From NCBI GenBank assembly GCA_002803225.1, contig NXFV01001860.1, positions 62,001 through 126,000 on the forward strand: 64,000 nt of DNA. Reading direction: 5' to 3'. The notes beneath the pieces were generated by a model. That model was not told the origin of the DNA. It made no database searches and saw nothing but the letters and a program-made list of their open reading frames with translations. A program made the translations under genes and the position numbers. This DNA comes from Gamarada debralockiae (Eukaryota; Ascomycota; Leotiomycetes; Helotiales; Hyphodiscaceae). Every line of letters begins with the position of its first letter. Within the stretch, counting starts at the first letter, position 1. Below, piece after piece: positions 52,934 through 64,000 of this stretch.

Positions 52934-55204
52934 CTATCTCGCTCTGGTATACTTCCCCCGTCTCTGCTCCATCTGCAAACTCTCCTCCTGACTCGGCAAC
53001 GGTCCTCTTCTCCTCACACTACCTCCAGTCCCACCTGCTTGCTCGTTATTGCTATTGTTATTCTCCATCCCAGGAATCGGAAAAGGAGGAGCTCCCATAC
53101 CAGGCGGGGGAGGTGGAAAGCCCTGGAAGTTCGGCGGTGGTACCAAACCAGGAGGTAAGATCCCAGGCGGAGGCATACCAGGTGGAGGAGGAGGAAATTG
53201 GCCTGGAGCGCCAGGCAAAGGTGGAGGCGGCAAACCAGCTTTCCTCATCATCTCCTGCAAACTTGCAAAATCAGGAGGATTATTCGGATCCATACCCGGC
53301 AGAAGGGGTGGAGGGCCGTTTACGCCGAAGGGTAAAGGAGGAGGCGGTACGCTTCCCAAGCCAGGCATGCGAGGTTGTGTACTACCTGTGCTTGGTAAAG
53401 GCAGCCCAGGAATGCCCTGAAAACCAGGAAGCTTCGGAGGCATTTTCTGGTCGACGAGTCCTTCCATCTCATCTTCCATTTCCTGCTCCTCTTCCTCCTG
53501 TCTTTGCTTGCGCCCACCGCGTCGATCCCACGTGCCTTGTGCTTCAGCGGCTGATTCCCCGATATGATACCGGTCATTGAAAATATCTGTCTCGCCAGGC
53601 CGGGCACGTGTCCAGAAACGCGTGACGCGGTCGTTGGAACCTGATGCCAATATATGGCCTAAGGGATGCCAGTCTAATGACCAGATGGAGAAGTCGTGCG
53701 CATGTTGGATTTTGTGTGCTGGGTAGATGGTTTGTGCTAGTGCTGTAGACGGGTCGGGAGATTCGTAGGGTGCGACGGTGAGAGATGTTCCTGCTGGGGC
53801 GTTGGGCTCGTCGAGAAGGTAGTGGAAGAGAGCGCCGTCTGCTCCGCCTGTGCTGAGGAGTGAAGAGTGGATGGGATGCCAGGCTATGGTTGAGATGTCC
53901 TTTTCGTGGCCTTTGAGAAGGCAAATGTCGCGCATCATTCGGAGGTCGAAGACTCGTGCTGTTTGGTCGCGTGCGGAGGTTGCTAGGCATTGGCCTCTGA
54001 CTTTCTCGAAAAGCGTTTTCGTAATCGTATTCTTATGGCCATGTAGCGTTGTCAAGCAACGGCCTGTACGTGGATCCCATAATTTTACCAAATGGTCTTT
54101 CGATCCAGAAACGAGGAGTCCTTTGGTAGGATGCCAGTCCACGCTTTTGGCATCCCATCCATGACCGGTCAAAGTGGATTCCTCCTCACCACGTCCGAAG
54201 TCAAAAATCTTTAGCGTGGAGTCATCAGAAGCCGTGACGAATTTCGAGTCGTTAGGACTAAATGCTATGTCTCGAATAGGATCACCGTGGCCTTGGATAA
54301 GTTGCACGTTGTTGAAGTTAGGTTGCCAGTACTTGATCACGCCGTCGTGGTCAGCTGATATGAGCCAGTCATCGTTGTGCGAGTAAGACAAAGCACGGAT
54401 AGCAACATCATGTGCTTGCATAATCGTCTCGAAATTAAATCCAGTGCCATTCCAGAGAGTGAATTCGCCACTGCTGGAGGCTGTGAGTAATCGGCGGCCT
54501 TCTGGTGTCCATTTCACAACGTTGACTGGATGTTTGATTTTGTTTAGAGAGGAGTGTAGATGTCGAGCGGGTACTGAATCGGCAGGATGATGAAGTCTTG
54601 CGAGAGGTGGTAGCATCTAAAATGCAGTCAGATGAGGAACCTTAGAAGAAGATGACGTGATGTTGTTCGGGACTAACATCTATTATGTAGCTTGCACTGG
54701 GTCTCTCCATCTCTCCTTGATAGCTTCCCTTGTATCTAGGTTGTCGATTCCGCATCCAGTGAACCATAGTTGATCCGTAATCTGTGACAGGACCTAAAGA
54801 ACATCCTCGTTAACATCATTCTGAGCAACACAAAGTTGAAGCGCAGCAAGGCTAGTCACGTGACTTCTTACGGATTGAGAGCATTTGGAAAGTATGCCCA
54901 GGGAAGAGAGTACGTCAGCAGATGTGGTTCGGGACAGTACACTCGTACAGTATCTCGCTGTGTAATCAAATTTGTAGCAAGGGAAAGGACGTCTGTCTTG
55001 CAAACAGCACTTAAATCCTCTAAATCTTGCTTGAAGCCTTGCCTTACACATCATCTTGCAAAACAAACCACTCAACTCAATAAACAGAACCAACTTACGT
55101 CTTCCTCTTCCACGGACAAAGCCACCTCCCTCATAGCCTCCTCCCCCTCCTCCACCACCTCCGCCTCCCCCTTGACCTCCATAATCGCGTTGTTCATAGG
55201 ACAT
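52934..55204 (-). CDS. PFS2: polyadenylation factor subunit Pfs2 (WDR33 homologue)
   Basis: WD40 scaffold of the cleavage and polyadenylation factor, 634 aa. Exons 55204-55099, 54793-54678, 54616-52934. Exon 1 is a Gly-run N-terminus ([14 protein letters not shown]..., then GFVRGRGRR). Exon 2 gives the family start [20 protein letters not shown] followed by [11 protein letters not shown]. Exon 3 begins [15 protein letters not shown] and carries seven WD repeats, e.g. [65 protein letters not shown] and [15 protein letters not shown]. The C-terminal third is Pro/Gly-rich ([20 protein letters not shown]), like the long tails of animal WDR33. It recognises the poly(A) signal together with CPSF30 in the human system. 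Divergent from the DGAT1 gene. Confidence 0.94.
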
Positions 55205-55800
55205 TCTCGCTACCGTATCATTCTCGTTTGATTTGGTCCAGGAGATGTCTAATTTTCTTCGAGGATCACGAGCCGGTGATCGGATTCGATGTCGTTAAGA
55301 GGTTGTCGAAAAAGAACCCAGGTTTGGAAGTCGTTTGTCGATATCACGTTTCTGTCGCAGCAAATGGGGCTTCAAAGAGATCGCGATCGCGTAAATTCAG
55401 AGCGGGCCGTTTATTTCTCCGAAAATGGCTGCACACCCCCTGTCATGGAACGTTTTCTCCTCAACATTGAATTCAACCATCAGCCAATTGCAGCTTTTAG
55501 CCCAGACACTCCCTTAACTCAGTTGGGATTTTGCCATCCATTTTGTAGTATATCCTCTTCCTCACCCTCCTTTCCAAAGCCCTTGAATTGCAGTCGTTAG
55601 CTCTTCGTGAACGTTTCATCATTCTCCTGTCGCGTAGTTGCCCCGCTACTGTCCCTCTCCCGTTCCTCAATCCTTGCTTCGATTGCTTCCTTGTTATCTC
55701 CCTTTCCTCCTAGGACCTAACCTCCTGAAGCATATCTGCTCTCCAGAACCATCAGAAGCTTCATGTGCTTTCTCTCTGCCATCAAAGAAGGGTGATGACC
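55205..55800. promoter_or_regulatory. divergent promoter Pfs2 / DGAT1
   Basis: About 600 bp between divergent starts. The last 250 bp before the DGAT1 start are strongly C/T-rich (for example CCTTTCCTCCTAGG), typical of leaders of well-expressed fungal genes. No gene seen. Confidence 0.45.
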
Positions 55801-57494
55801 ATGGATACCGCGACCGTCACAGCAACAGAGAGCCCCGTCGAAGCTCCAGTTAAACGATCCGGCCTTTCACATGTCAATCATCTTAATGGCCTATCCCAAA
55901 AACTCCAACCTCTCGAACCCATTCGCACACGGATGAAGAAGAAGTACAGACATGTCGCTGCTGTACACTCGAAGCCGAGGACTTCCTGTCTAAGTCATGA
56001 TTCTGAGGTTGCGCCCAGTTTTCTGGGATTCAGGAACTTGATGGTCATTGTGTTGAGTATGTCTGCCAAGCGCTCATCTGCAAGCTGCCTGGAATACTTC
56101 TGACTTCTGCAATTAGTTGTTGGGAATCTACGGTTGATGATTGAGAATTTCAAGAAGGTGCGTTTCGATCGTGTCCAAGTTTGGTTAAAGCTAATTGAAG
56201 CAGTATGGAGTCCTAATTTGTATACGATGCCATGATTATCGACGACAAGACGTACGACTCGGCGCCGCCCTATACTTTATCATACCCTGCCATTTATTCG
56301 TCGCATATATCGTTGAATTGGCGGCTGCTCAGCAGGCCAGGGCATCATTACGAGAGGATAAGAAGAGAAGTGGTGCTGCAACACCAGGAGGAAGCTATAT
56401 TCCATCTGAAGAAGAGCGCCGGAAGTTCCAATCTACATGGAAACTCATCGCTTGGATACACGGAATCAATGCTACCTTGTGTCTGTTGATCACATCGGTC
56501 ATCGTCTACTTCTTCATTCATCATCCCTTGATTGGGACTTTGAGCGAAGTTCACGCTATCATTGTCTGGTTGAAGACTGCCTCCTACGCATTCACGAATC
56601 GAGATCTGCGACACGCATACCTACACCCTTCGAAACGAGAAGAAGACGCTCTTCCAGAGATATACAATCAGTGCCCATATCCTCAAAACATAACACTGAG
56701 CAATCTAACGTACTTCTGGTGGGCACCAACTTTGGTCTACCAACCAGTCTATCCCCGCACAACCAAGATCCGCTGGATTTTCGTGGCCAAACGTATGGCA
56801 GAAGTCTTTGGTCTGAATGCCTTCATGTGGATAGCAAGCGCCCAATACGCTGCTCCGGTGCTACGCAACTCCTTGGACAAATTAGCATCCCTCGATCTGC
56901 CCTCAATTCTCGAGAGGCTTATGAAGCTATCTACAATCAGCTTAGTGATATGGCTAGCTGGATTCTTCGCCCTATTCCAATCATTCCTGAATGCTTTGGC
57001 CGAAGTAATGAAATTTGGAGATAGAGAGTTTTATACCGATTGGTGGAATAGCCCAAGTGTGGGTGTTTATTGGCGGACTTGGAATAAGCCTGTTTATCAA
57101 TTTATGAAGAGACATGTCTTCTCGCCATTGATTGGGAGAGGTTGGAGTACGGGGCATGCGAGTATTGCCGTGTTTGTGTTCTCGGGGGTATTGCATGAAT
57201 TGCTTGTGGGAGTGCCGACTCATAATATCATTGGTATGTCTAGAATGATCTAAATTGATGAGCAACTGCTAATGGGTTGAAGGCGTTGCATTCATTGGCA
57301 TGGTAGCTCAACTACCTCTCATCGCCATAACAGCTCCACTCGAGGAGATGAAAGGCATCAACGGGCGGATAGTCGGGAACTGCATATTCTGGGTATCTTT
57401 CACCCTAATCGGGCAGCCCCTGGCCGCTCTTCTCTATTTTTTCGCCTGGCAAGCCAAATACGGGAGCGTTTCCAAGCAGCCCGTAAAAGCATAG
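55801..57494 (+). CDS. diacylglycerol O-acyltransferase, DGAT1/MBOAT type
   Basis: ER enzyme that makes triacylglycerol from diacylglycerol and acyl-CoA, 512 aa. Exons 55801-56056, 56117-56157, 56204-57233, 57283-57494 (1539 nt). N-terminal polar tail (APVKRSGLSHVNHLNG, RMKKKYRHVAAVHSKP), then LGFRNLMVIVLIVGNLRLMI, the opening span of DGAT1. Signatures: NLTYFWWAPTLVYQPVYPRT, DREFYTDWWNSPSVGVYWRT (the FYxDWWN motif), WNKPVYQFMKRHVFSPLIGR, and the catalytic His in VFVFSGVLHELLVGVP. The last exon gives the final spans (FIGMVAQLPLIAITAPLEEM). FYTDWWN with the acyl-CoA part favours DGAT1 over the sterol acyltransferases Are1/2, though these are close relatives. The start could also be two codons upstream (MTMDTATV). 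Confidence 0.9.
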
Positions 57495-57569
57495 AAACCG
57501 GCCCCTATTCATAGCCAAAATAACAAGAACTGCCAAGTTTTACATATTTCATTGATCCATCAACCGTGG

Positions 57570-58746
57570 CTATGAAACTCGATCATTTTCCGCACTAAGC
57601 AACTCCATCAAACCCCCCTTATCCCGTTTCTTCTTATCCTCCTCCAACCTCCTCGCCACAAAAGCACTTATCTCCTTAACCTTTACACTCGCCACACTCA
57701 CACAGTTTAAAAGTGCCACCGCATCAACAGGCACACCGCCCAATTTCGCAATCTGGCATACTTCGCCGTGCCGATTCATGCCGACCGTACAACTCCCGTC
57801 CCTGAACTGCTCTTCTGATAACGTTGCGTCGATGAGTGTCTTCATATTTTCCCCATCTTCACCCTCTCCTCCTTTTGGACACTCGTAGAATGAGAATGTG
57901 ATGCATAACGGGTAATGTAATAAACTCAGCGGTACAGGTTCACGTTCCGCCAACGTATAAACCACCACTCTCTCACCCTCTATACTCGTATCTGGTTTCC
58001 TGAAATGTTGCAAAGCGGCTATGACAGCTATTGACGCAGCATCGACTAGGTTTCCGTCGTGGGATAAAACGTGCACGTCTGCGCGGATGCTCCAGACTTT
58101 TTGTCCTGCGAGCAGGCAGAGGGATTCGGTGTCCAATGCTTGCGAGCGCCGGACTGTTTTCTCTAGGAGGCGGGAAAGGAGGAGTTCGGTTTGGCCGGGG
58201 CGGTTGACTGTTGGGGGAAAAGATGTTAGTGAGGGTTGTTCTGGGGTAAATAGAGAAAAGGCAGAGTCTAGAATAGGTGGAGTAGTTGGGACAGAAGAGA
58301 GGAATAAGAGGGTGCGAACCTTCGAACATGGGGGATGCCATAGGGGATAGCTCGGTAGTGATTGTGAAGAGGCCGTCGAAGGGGCGGTCGGGGAGGGGTT
58401 GCGTTACTGTGGCTGAGATTTGGGTATGTATTCTGTTGATAGATAGGTTAGTTTGCGACGAGTAAGAGGTTAGGGAGAGAGGATTGAGATTGAGACGTTG
58501 AACTCGATTTTTGACTGAGAGTTTGTATATAGACTGGGATTTATGTCCAACGAGCATTACTGAGAGCTCAAGGAATGCATACCTCGTCTTCCCTAATCTC
58601 ACATCTACAACTCCATATTCGTCCCCAAACTCTAGCTCCAGAGCCCTGAATTGATCAAAGGCTCGTCCATCTATCCGCAGGTTTTCTTGTAGAGCTCTTT
58701 GGAAGAATTGCTTCTCATTCATAGAAGGTCCTGTTTCTCGTGGCAT
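57570..58746 (-). CDS. RRP45: exosome core subunit Rrp45
   Basis: RNase PH-like ring subunit of the RNA exosome (human PM/Scl-75, EXOSC9), 304 aa. Exons 58746-58583, 58432-58320, 58207-57570 (915 nt). Motifs: MNEKQFFQRALQENLRIDGR, FDQFRALELEFGDEYGVVDV, RLGKTRIHTQISATVTQPLP, DRPFDGLFTITTELSPMASP, then LLSRLLEKTVRRSQALDTES and LAGQKVWSIRADVHVLSHDG, NLVDAASIAVIAALQHFRKP. Lacks phosphorolytic residues as expected for a structural subunit. Short C-terminal tail. It acts in nuclear and cytosolic 3'-5' RNA decay and rRNA processing. Divergent from Cwc15 with 205 bp between starts. Confidence 0.94.
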
Positions 58747-58951
58747 ATTGGGTGGTTTGATTGAAGTACTGGGGTAGACTTGTGCTTTGCGGGGACTTTG
58801 TTGAGAAATATTGAAGATTCTGCCGGCTGGGCGGTGAATGAGTTAGGCTTAACAGATTTACTAGCGCGATCTGATTGGCATCGATTCCTAGATTCTTCAG
58901 ATCGCGTTCCAGAAGTCAAGACACAGAATTTCACAACCACAAAATACAAAC
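58747..58951. promoter_or_regulatory. bidirectional promoter RRP45 / CWC15
   Basis: 205 bp between two divergent start codons of RNA-processing genes; no TATA box evident. Confidence 0.55.
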
Positions 58952-59955
58952 ATGACGACCGGTATGTATTTTATGTTAGGTATTAGTATTTTATACTTAA
59001 TCTAACTTTTCTAGCCCACAGGCCCACGTTCGATCCCGCCAGGGGAAAGGAGGCGCAACGAGGCCCTGCGTACCATCAACGACTGCTCCCAGCTCATACA
59101 CAACTGAAGGTCCGAAAGCCAGGACAAGGAGGGGACGCAGACAACCAACCACGTGATCTCCGAGCAGAGCTGTTGCAAGCTGAAGCCGCACATTTCGCGA
59201 AAATTAAAGGAGGACCAGCTCCAACACCAGCAGAGCCAGAGCCTGCAACGAACACGTCAAAAAGACAGCTTGAGAATGGCGATGGGGAGGATGAAGAGGA
59301 CCCAGAGGCCAAGCGGAGAAGAATTCTAGAGGAGACTAGGGATATCGACGCGGATTCAGAAGACGATGAAGAGGACGAGAGCAGTGAAGATGACAGCGAC
59401 GACGAAGACGAGACGGCAGAGCTCCAGCGCGAACTCGAGAAGATCAAGCGTGAGCGTGCAGAAAAGCGGGAGCAAGAGGTCAGAACAATCATTTCCTCAC
59501 CACAATGTACCTACTTGCTAACCACAAGGCGTTCAGGAACGAGAGAAGGCTGCAGAAGAAGAGGCTGCGCGAGAACACGATATTGCTCTTGGCAACCCAT
59601 TGCTGAACCCAAAATCTGACTTCAATGTCAAGCGCCGGTATGTTGTTTCACGATGTCAGCCACAGATCTTCCTGCTGACGAGCATGCAGATGGGATGACG
59701 ATGTGATCTTCAAGAACCAGGCTCGTGGAACGGATGATAAGCGCAAGAAGGAATTCGTTAACGTGAGTCCAATCTTGTGGAAGATCGCTGCCATGACTGT
59801 ATATTGATCTGCCTTCTAGGATCTTCTACGATCGGATTTCCATAAACGTTTTATGAGGTTAGTCTCGACACACGAGTTTCTTAGGCCGCGGTTCGGGACG
59901 TGTTGAAAGATTGAAACTTGAGGCTAACTTGTGGCACAGCAAATATGTGAGATGA
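58952..59955 (+). CDS. CWC15: spliceosome component Cwc15/Cwf15
   Basis: 233-aa NineTeen-complex-associated splicing factor present in activated spliceosomes. Six exons: 58952-58961, 59015-59478, 59537-59637, 59690-59762, 59820-59857, 59940-59955 (702 nt, in frame). The start MTTAHRPTFDPARGK followed by AYHQRLLPAHTQLKVRKPGQ is the diagnostic family N-terminus. A long acidic middle (DADSEDDEEDESSEDDSDDE) is followed by a charged coil and the conserved C-terminus NPLLNPKSDFNVKRRWDDDV, IFKNQARGTDDKRKKEFVND, LLRSDFHKRFMSKYVR. The first coding exon is only 10 nt and the last 16 nt, so gene finders may miss both ends. Confidence 0.95.
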
Positions 59956-61188
59956 TGCGTGATCGGAGGGTGGTTGGGTTGGTAGGCGTTGATCGAGGTT
60001 GATCTGAAAGATATTGTGGGGTCGAGGACGGCAGAACCCTGAGATTAGATTCTCCATCTTGTTTGGGGATGGAGACTACCGCTGCAGTGCTACTCAAAAT
60101 TGGAAGGCTTAGCCTTTCCAGAACAGCTGTGCAGATAACGTTCTGTGACATGCATTGCATGAACCCAGACATTTGATACTGGATCAGCTGAATATGCAAA
60201 TAAAAGATAGCATTTAGCCGAGCCCCTCCGTATTGATTTTGATATTGATACCGGAACATTTGGTACCCTAACCAGCTGAGGTGAAAATGACGACCAGTGG
60301 AGAGATTCTGCTGCGGGGCACCATCTCCTACCTGTATCATTGGTCGGCCACTTGAAACCACAGATCTTAAATGCAGGGCCTTGTAGCGCAAGAACTTACG
60401 GACATTCCGACGCCGATCATGACGCCCGATTTGAACACCAATACATCCAAAAAAGAAAGCTCATCAAGCCTCACATAGAGGGGCGGCTTCGAATCGTAGC
60501 ACAGCTGGAGACCACGCCTCCAAAGCACATCATAAGCACCAACGATCGCAGCAGAGCGGGGTATGCCAAACGCAAATGGCTATCCGAATGACTGGACCCT
60601 ACAAACCTTCACATGGCTAGAACGACGCCCGAGCTTCTCGTCAGCTTCGGCGGTTTGCCAAGAGGCCAACCAAGCTGAATCCTGCTTATCCCTACCCGTA
60701 ACTCTAGCCTCCGCGGACCCCAACTATAGTTCCAACTATTGCCAAGATTCCAAGATCTTGATTTTGTCTTTCCTTTTTTGGTCTTACGGGAGGAAGGAAG
60801 CCTTGTTTCACCACCTGAGCAGCTGTCAACTCAAATGAAGCGATCTGGAATGAGACTTTGGGCGTCATGGGCCAATCAAGAAATGCTAGTTGCCCAGCAA
60901 GGTCCAGGGATACGCATATGACGCAATATCCTTCTTTAAGAGAATTTGGGATTTGCCATGGTGCCAGGCGGGCAGGTTTCTCATAGCCACCACTAAGTTA
61001 GTAGTACGATGCCCCTCCTTGCGTCAGTAGCAGCGCAAGCTAGAAGGGAGAGGGGTAGAGCTTGTCCCGCGTTATATATAAACTCCAAGTACATCCCACC
61101 ACAAGCACTTCTTTCATCATCATCTCACTTCGATATATAATACACAATCTTCAGACACCCAATTCATATCAAACAAACAACAATCATC
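59956..61188. other. intergenic, promoter of Gly-rich stress gene
   Basis: About 1.23 kb with no supportable gene. The final 170 bp form a strong-looking promoter and leader (see next entry). Confidence 0.4.
61051..61188 (+). promoter_or_regulatory. TATA promoter with STRE-like site
   Basis: An AGAGGGG stress-element-like word lies near 61049-61055. A clear TATA box TTATATATAA lies at 61072-61082, and a CA-rich leader (CAAACAAACAACAATCATC) ends at the ATG. This layout is typical of highly induced fungal stress or conidial genes. Confidence 0.55.
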
Positions 61189-62248
61189 ATGTCTAACTAC
61201 GACAACAACCAAGTTAGTTCCTGATTATATACAACCAGTTCTTCATGGTTCCTGACTTCCTCTCTTAGGATTCATACGGCTCCGGCCAGCAAGGAGGAGA
61301 CAGCTACGGAGTAAGCTCACCCTTGATTTGAATGCTGCCATTGCAGCAGCTCTTTTCCATTGGGTCGTTTCCTAACCCCGCTCTTAGACCGGCCGTCAGC
61401 AAGGAGGTGATTCTTTTGGAGGGGACTCATACGCAGTAAGAGCTTCCTCCTCAATCCGCACTCTGCCATTGCAGCACCGGACTCAAGGACTATCTACTAA
61501 CTATACTCCTTCATTCAGTCCGGCGGCCGTGGGAACAACGACAACTTCTCATCTGGAGGCAATTCTGGCTATGGAGTATGTGCTCCCTAGATACATCGTC
61601 ATTTTAGCATACCTTTCTTCGGGTCGGTGATCATCTTCACTGGTCAAGTATTAATGTTAATTGCAGGGTAACACTGGCTCCGACTCATACGGATCAGGAA
61701 ATACCGGTGCAGGACGTGGCGGTGACTCCGGCGGGTTCGGTGGAAACCAAGGGGGAGACTCTGGATTCGGATCAGGAGGCAACACTGGATCAGAATCGTA
61801 CGGATCAGGTAACACCGGCTCTGACTCATACGGATCAGGAAACACCGGTGCAGGACGTGGAGGTGACTCCGGTGGCTTTGGAGGCAACCAAGGTGGAAAC
61901 TCTGGGTTCGGATCAGGAGGCAATACCGGATCTGACTCCTACGGTTCCGGCAACACTGGCAGCGATTCATATGGCTCCGGCAACCAAACCAGCTTAGGAG
62001 GTGCGGGATACGGTTCCGGAAATACGGGTTCCAGCTACGACGATAACTCCAACACCAGCTCTGGCAAGAAGGGAGATTCCACTGCTGGCAAGTTGTTGGA
62101 AAAAGCTGGCGGCCTGTTCAAGAACGAGGGCTTGCAAGAGAAGGGCCAGGCCAAGCGTGCTGCCGCAGGCAATGATGACTACTCCTCAGGAAACACTGGC
62201 AGTGGCGGCAACTATGGAAGCGGAAACAACGATAACTCCAACTACTAG
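61189..62248 (+). CDS. Gly-rich repeat protein with C-terminal CsbD-like motif
   Basis: 250 aa, no signal peptide. Five phase-0 exons: 61189-61212, 61269-61310, 61388-61435, 61519-61575, 61667-62248 (753 nt). Exons 2-4 are mini-exons each encoding one Gly/Ser/Asp module (DSYGSGQQGGDSYG; TGRQQGGDSFGGDSYA; SGGRGNNDNFSSGGNSGYG). Exon 5 holds two copies of a longer module (GNTGSDSYGSGNTGAGRGGD, then SGGFGGNQGGDSGFGSG) plus shorter GNTGSDSYGS units. After the repeats, GKLLEKAGGLFKNEGLQEKG followed by QAKRAAAG resembles a CsbD-like or hydrophilin-type stress motif. The promoter and composition suggest a stress- or spore-induced hydrophilic protein; the molecular role is unknown. Confidence 0.8.
61667..61960 (+). 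repeat. in-frame coding minisatellite (Gly-rich modules)
   Basis: Two long units beginning at 61667 and about 61808 share near-identical DNA over about 110 bp (GGTGCAGGACGTGG and TTCGGATCAGGAGGCAA in each), separated and followed by 30-bp units (ACACTGGATCAGAATCGTAC type). All indels are multiples of 3, so the repeat is held in frame. Confidence 0.75.
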
Positions 62249-64000
62249 AGTTGTTGCGTTGAATGATTGTACGATGGTTATGATTCTTTGCGGAATGGGA
62301 TGGATTTCTACATAGCTCTCTCTCTCCTTGCGATGGCTGATTGTAATGCAATGGATTTAAATTATCCACTCAAAAGCCTTCCTCTACTGCCCCTTTAACT
62401 TCGACCACCTTACTTTTAAACGCAGACTTCATCGACGTGTAAACGGTGTGATGGTAGTTTCACCTGCAGCAAGCGGCCAGCTGAAGTGAACCCCTCCAAA
62501 ACCCCTCACAGAGCCCCGCACTTGCAGGATGAGCTATCCCTGTAAGATCTCAAATCGGAGACGTCACTTACCTATGCACGCTCGGACAGGTTCTTTCGGT
62601 CCGGTTAAAGACACACCGCCAGTGTGCCTCTATCAGGGTCCGTTCAAAGCCTCGAGGAGACACTTGCGCAGATTAGACATTCTTATCCTCAAGCCACTTC
62701 ACCTGGAGACGGCTTTTGGAATCAAAGTTGATGAGATAAGATCTGTGAGTGCAGAGAATCTCGGAAAGGGTTATTGATGGCCGATGTTACACTTAGACAA
62801 TTCTTTCACTCAGCTCTCATTGAGGAAATGCGGTCTCATCATACCTCAAAATTTCACACCATTTACAAAATGTCCGATTATGTCAATTGGTACAAACAAC
62901 ACCAGTGCTACTCTACTCAAGCTATCTATCTCACCGTACAGTCAGTACAGAAGGAAAGATCTGGGATCACACCAGGCCGTTCATATAGCAGATCTCACGG
63001 ATCTCCACTCCTGTTCATACAGCTCCTTGCCACGCTTTGAATTGTTCTGCTTCGCGGCGCTCTCCCTCATCTCAAATACCTTTGCCCTCATATGTCAAAG
63101 TTCCCTGTCCCAATTAGCAGCATCACTGCCATAATTCTGCTGCTGGACACGCCATCTTAGCCCGTGTGCTCCAGGGGTGCAGGGGTGCAGGGGGGCCAGC
63201 CTCCGTAGTTGGCTGTCGTAGGGGATCGTAGGTCGATGAGAAGCAAAGCCCTGCTAACGCAAGAGTCAGTTCAATTGTAGTTTGATGAATGTTAGCCCCC
63301 AAGCTACTTACGAGAGTTTGGACCCGAAGCTGATGTTAGAGTTACCTCGACACGTCTCAATCGACCAAAAAACCGGAGAGGGAGGTAAGCCGATGTGCGG
63401 TGACGGTGAAGTGAACCGAGGAGGTCTGCAGTCAGTATTGAAATCTCGAGATAGAGTCTGAATGGCCGTGGATTTGCGTGGATACGGAAGGAGGGAGCAG
63501 AGCTGGGATGTGAAGCCGATGATGCTGATGGTTGCGAGGTGGTCTAGAGGCGGTGAATCTGAACATATTTGCGAGTGTGATCGGATTCGAGATTCAGCCG
63601 TTTCTCAATTTGATATAAAACCCAATCGAAGAGACTCGGGAGATTCTCCAATTGGCAATGCTTCTTAACCCTAACGCTTCTGATACAAATGATTGCGTAG
63701 CATCTTCAACGTTCAAAGCAAATCCATCAAGCATGAGGGAAGTTAGCTCGAAGCACTGAAATAGAGGTTATTTCCGAACTCACTCCCATCGCCATGGCAT
63801 CGTCTATGTCTTGTTCAGCGTGTCCTTGGGTCACTATTCCAACCTAGTTGCCAAAAAGAATTACTACCAGCTGTGTTGAAGGGGTGGTTTGAAAGGGAGA
63901 CGGACTACATAATGAGCAAAGACACCCACCTGCAATGCATCCATGACCTTTTAATTTGCATCTTCAACACTACGTGTTGAATGGATCCCTTCCTCTTCCA
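62249..64000. other. gene-poor right edge
   Basis: About 1.75 kb with only short open frames on both strands, none recognised. A small repeat of GGGGTGCA units lies near 63174-63192. A gene may start beyond the window. Confidence 0.35.

Noticed and set aside
53049..53420. Gly/Lys-rich + strand frame
   Set aside because: Antisense of the Pro-rich tail of Pfs2.
61644..61970. Minus-strand Pro-rich and Arg-rich frames
   Set aside because: Antisense of the Gly-rich minisatellite.
1..64000. tRNA, rRNA and CRISPR features
   Set aside because: I looked for A/B-box tRNA patterns (GGTTCGA-type) and regular spaced repeats on both strands and saw none that fold or repeat properly.

Overview
This is nuclear DNA of a filamentous ascomycete (Pezizomycotina). 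Introns are short (about 36-140 bp) with GT..AG borders, and gene order is dense, with many head-to-head pairs. The gene content includes TORC2 subunit SIN1, a PKA catalytic subunit, Ste14, Tim13, a HET-domain relic and a fungal Zn-cluster protein of the CWKCK type. The STAND-type N-terminal domain, Zn-cluster and HET families point to Leotiomycetes, but that class-level call is inference. I found no tRNA, rRNA, CRISPR or bacterial-type feature.

Layout. 0.2-9 kb is conserved: a TMEM170-like membrane protein, a sugar O-acetyltransferase, Ste14, a CLC chloride/proton exchanger and an SGNH esterase. 10-12 kb holds a long Ser-rich protein whose middle resembles a retropepsin (Ddi1-like) fold with the catalytic Asp replaced by Cys. 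12.4-31.2 kb is an accessory, decaying zone: a frameshifted P450, an acyl-CoA-synthetase fragment, a frameshifted STAND-like signalling protein with a tandem repeat, a HET relic with stops at Trp positions, two TA-flanked MITE-like elements, an AT-rich patch, a broken unknown gene, a degenerate HMG-box relic and a secreted WSC-like gene with one internal stop. Intact islands in this zone are RCC1 (Ran GEF), an uncharacterised two-block protein and a Zn-cluster transcription factor.

32-62 kb is conserved again and rich in RNA-processing genes: PRCC-like, an NFKBIL1-like J protein, NSRP1, Pfs2, Rrp45 and Cwc15. Interleaved are SIN1, a GPI-type Ser-rich wall protein, PKA-C, Tim13, a VIP36-type lectin, a ZIP zinc transporter, EndoG-type nuclease, DGAT1 and a Gly-rich CsbD-like stress protein encoded by duplicated mini-exons. 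62.3-64 kb has no supportable gene.

Most conserved genes form divergent pairs separated by about 200-600 bp (PRCC/SIN1, NFKBIL1-like/NSRP1, Tim13/lectin, ZIP/nuclease, Pfs2/DGAT1, Rrp45/Cwc15), which probably share promoters. Exon structures below were assembled by eye by keeping the reading frame through GT..AG introns. Where I give exon lists they sum to a multiple of three, which is an internal check but not RNA evidence.
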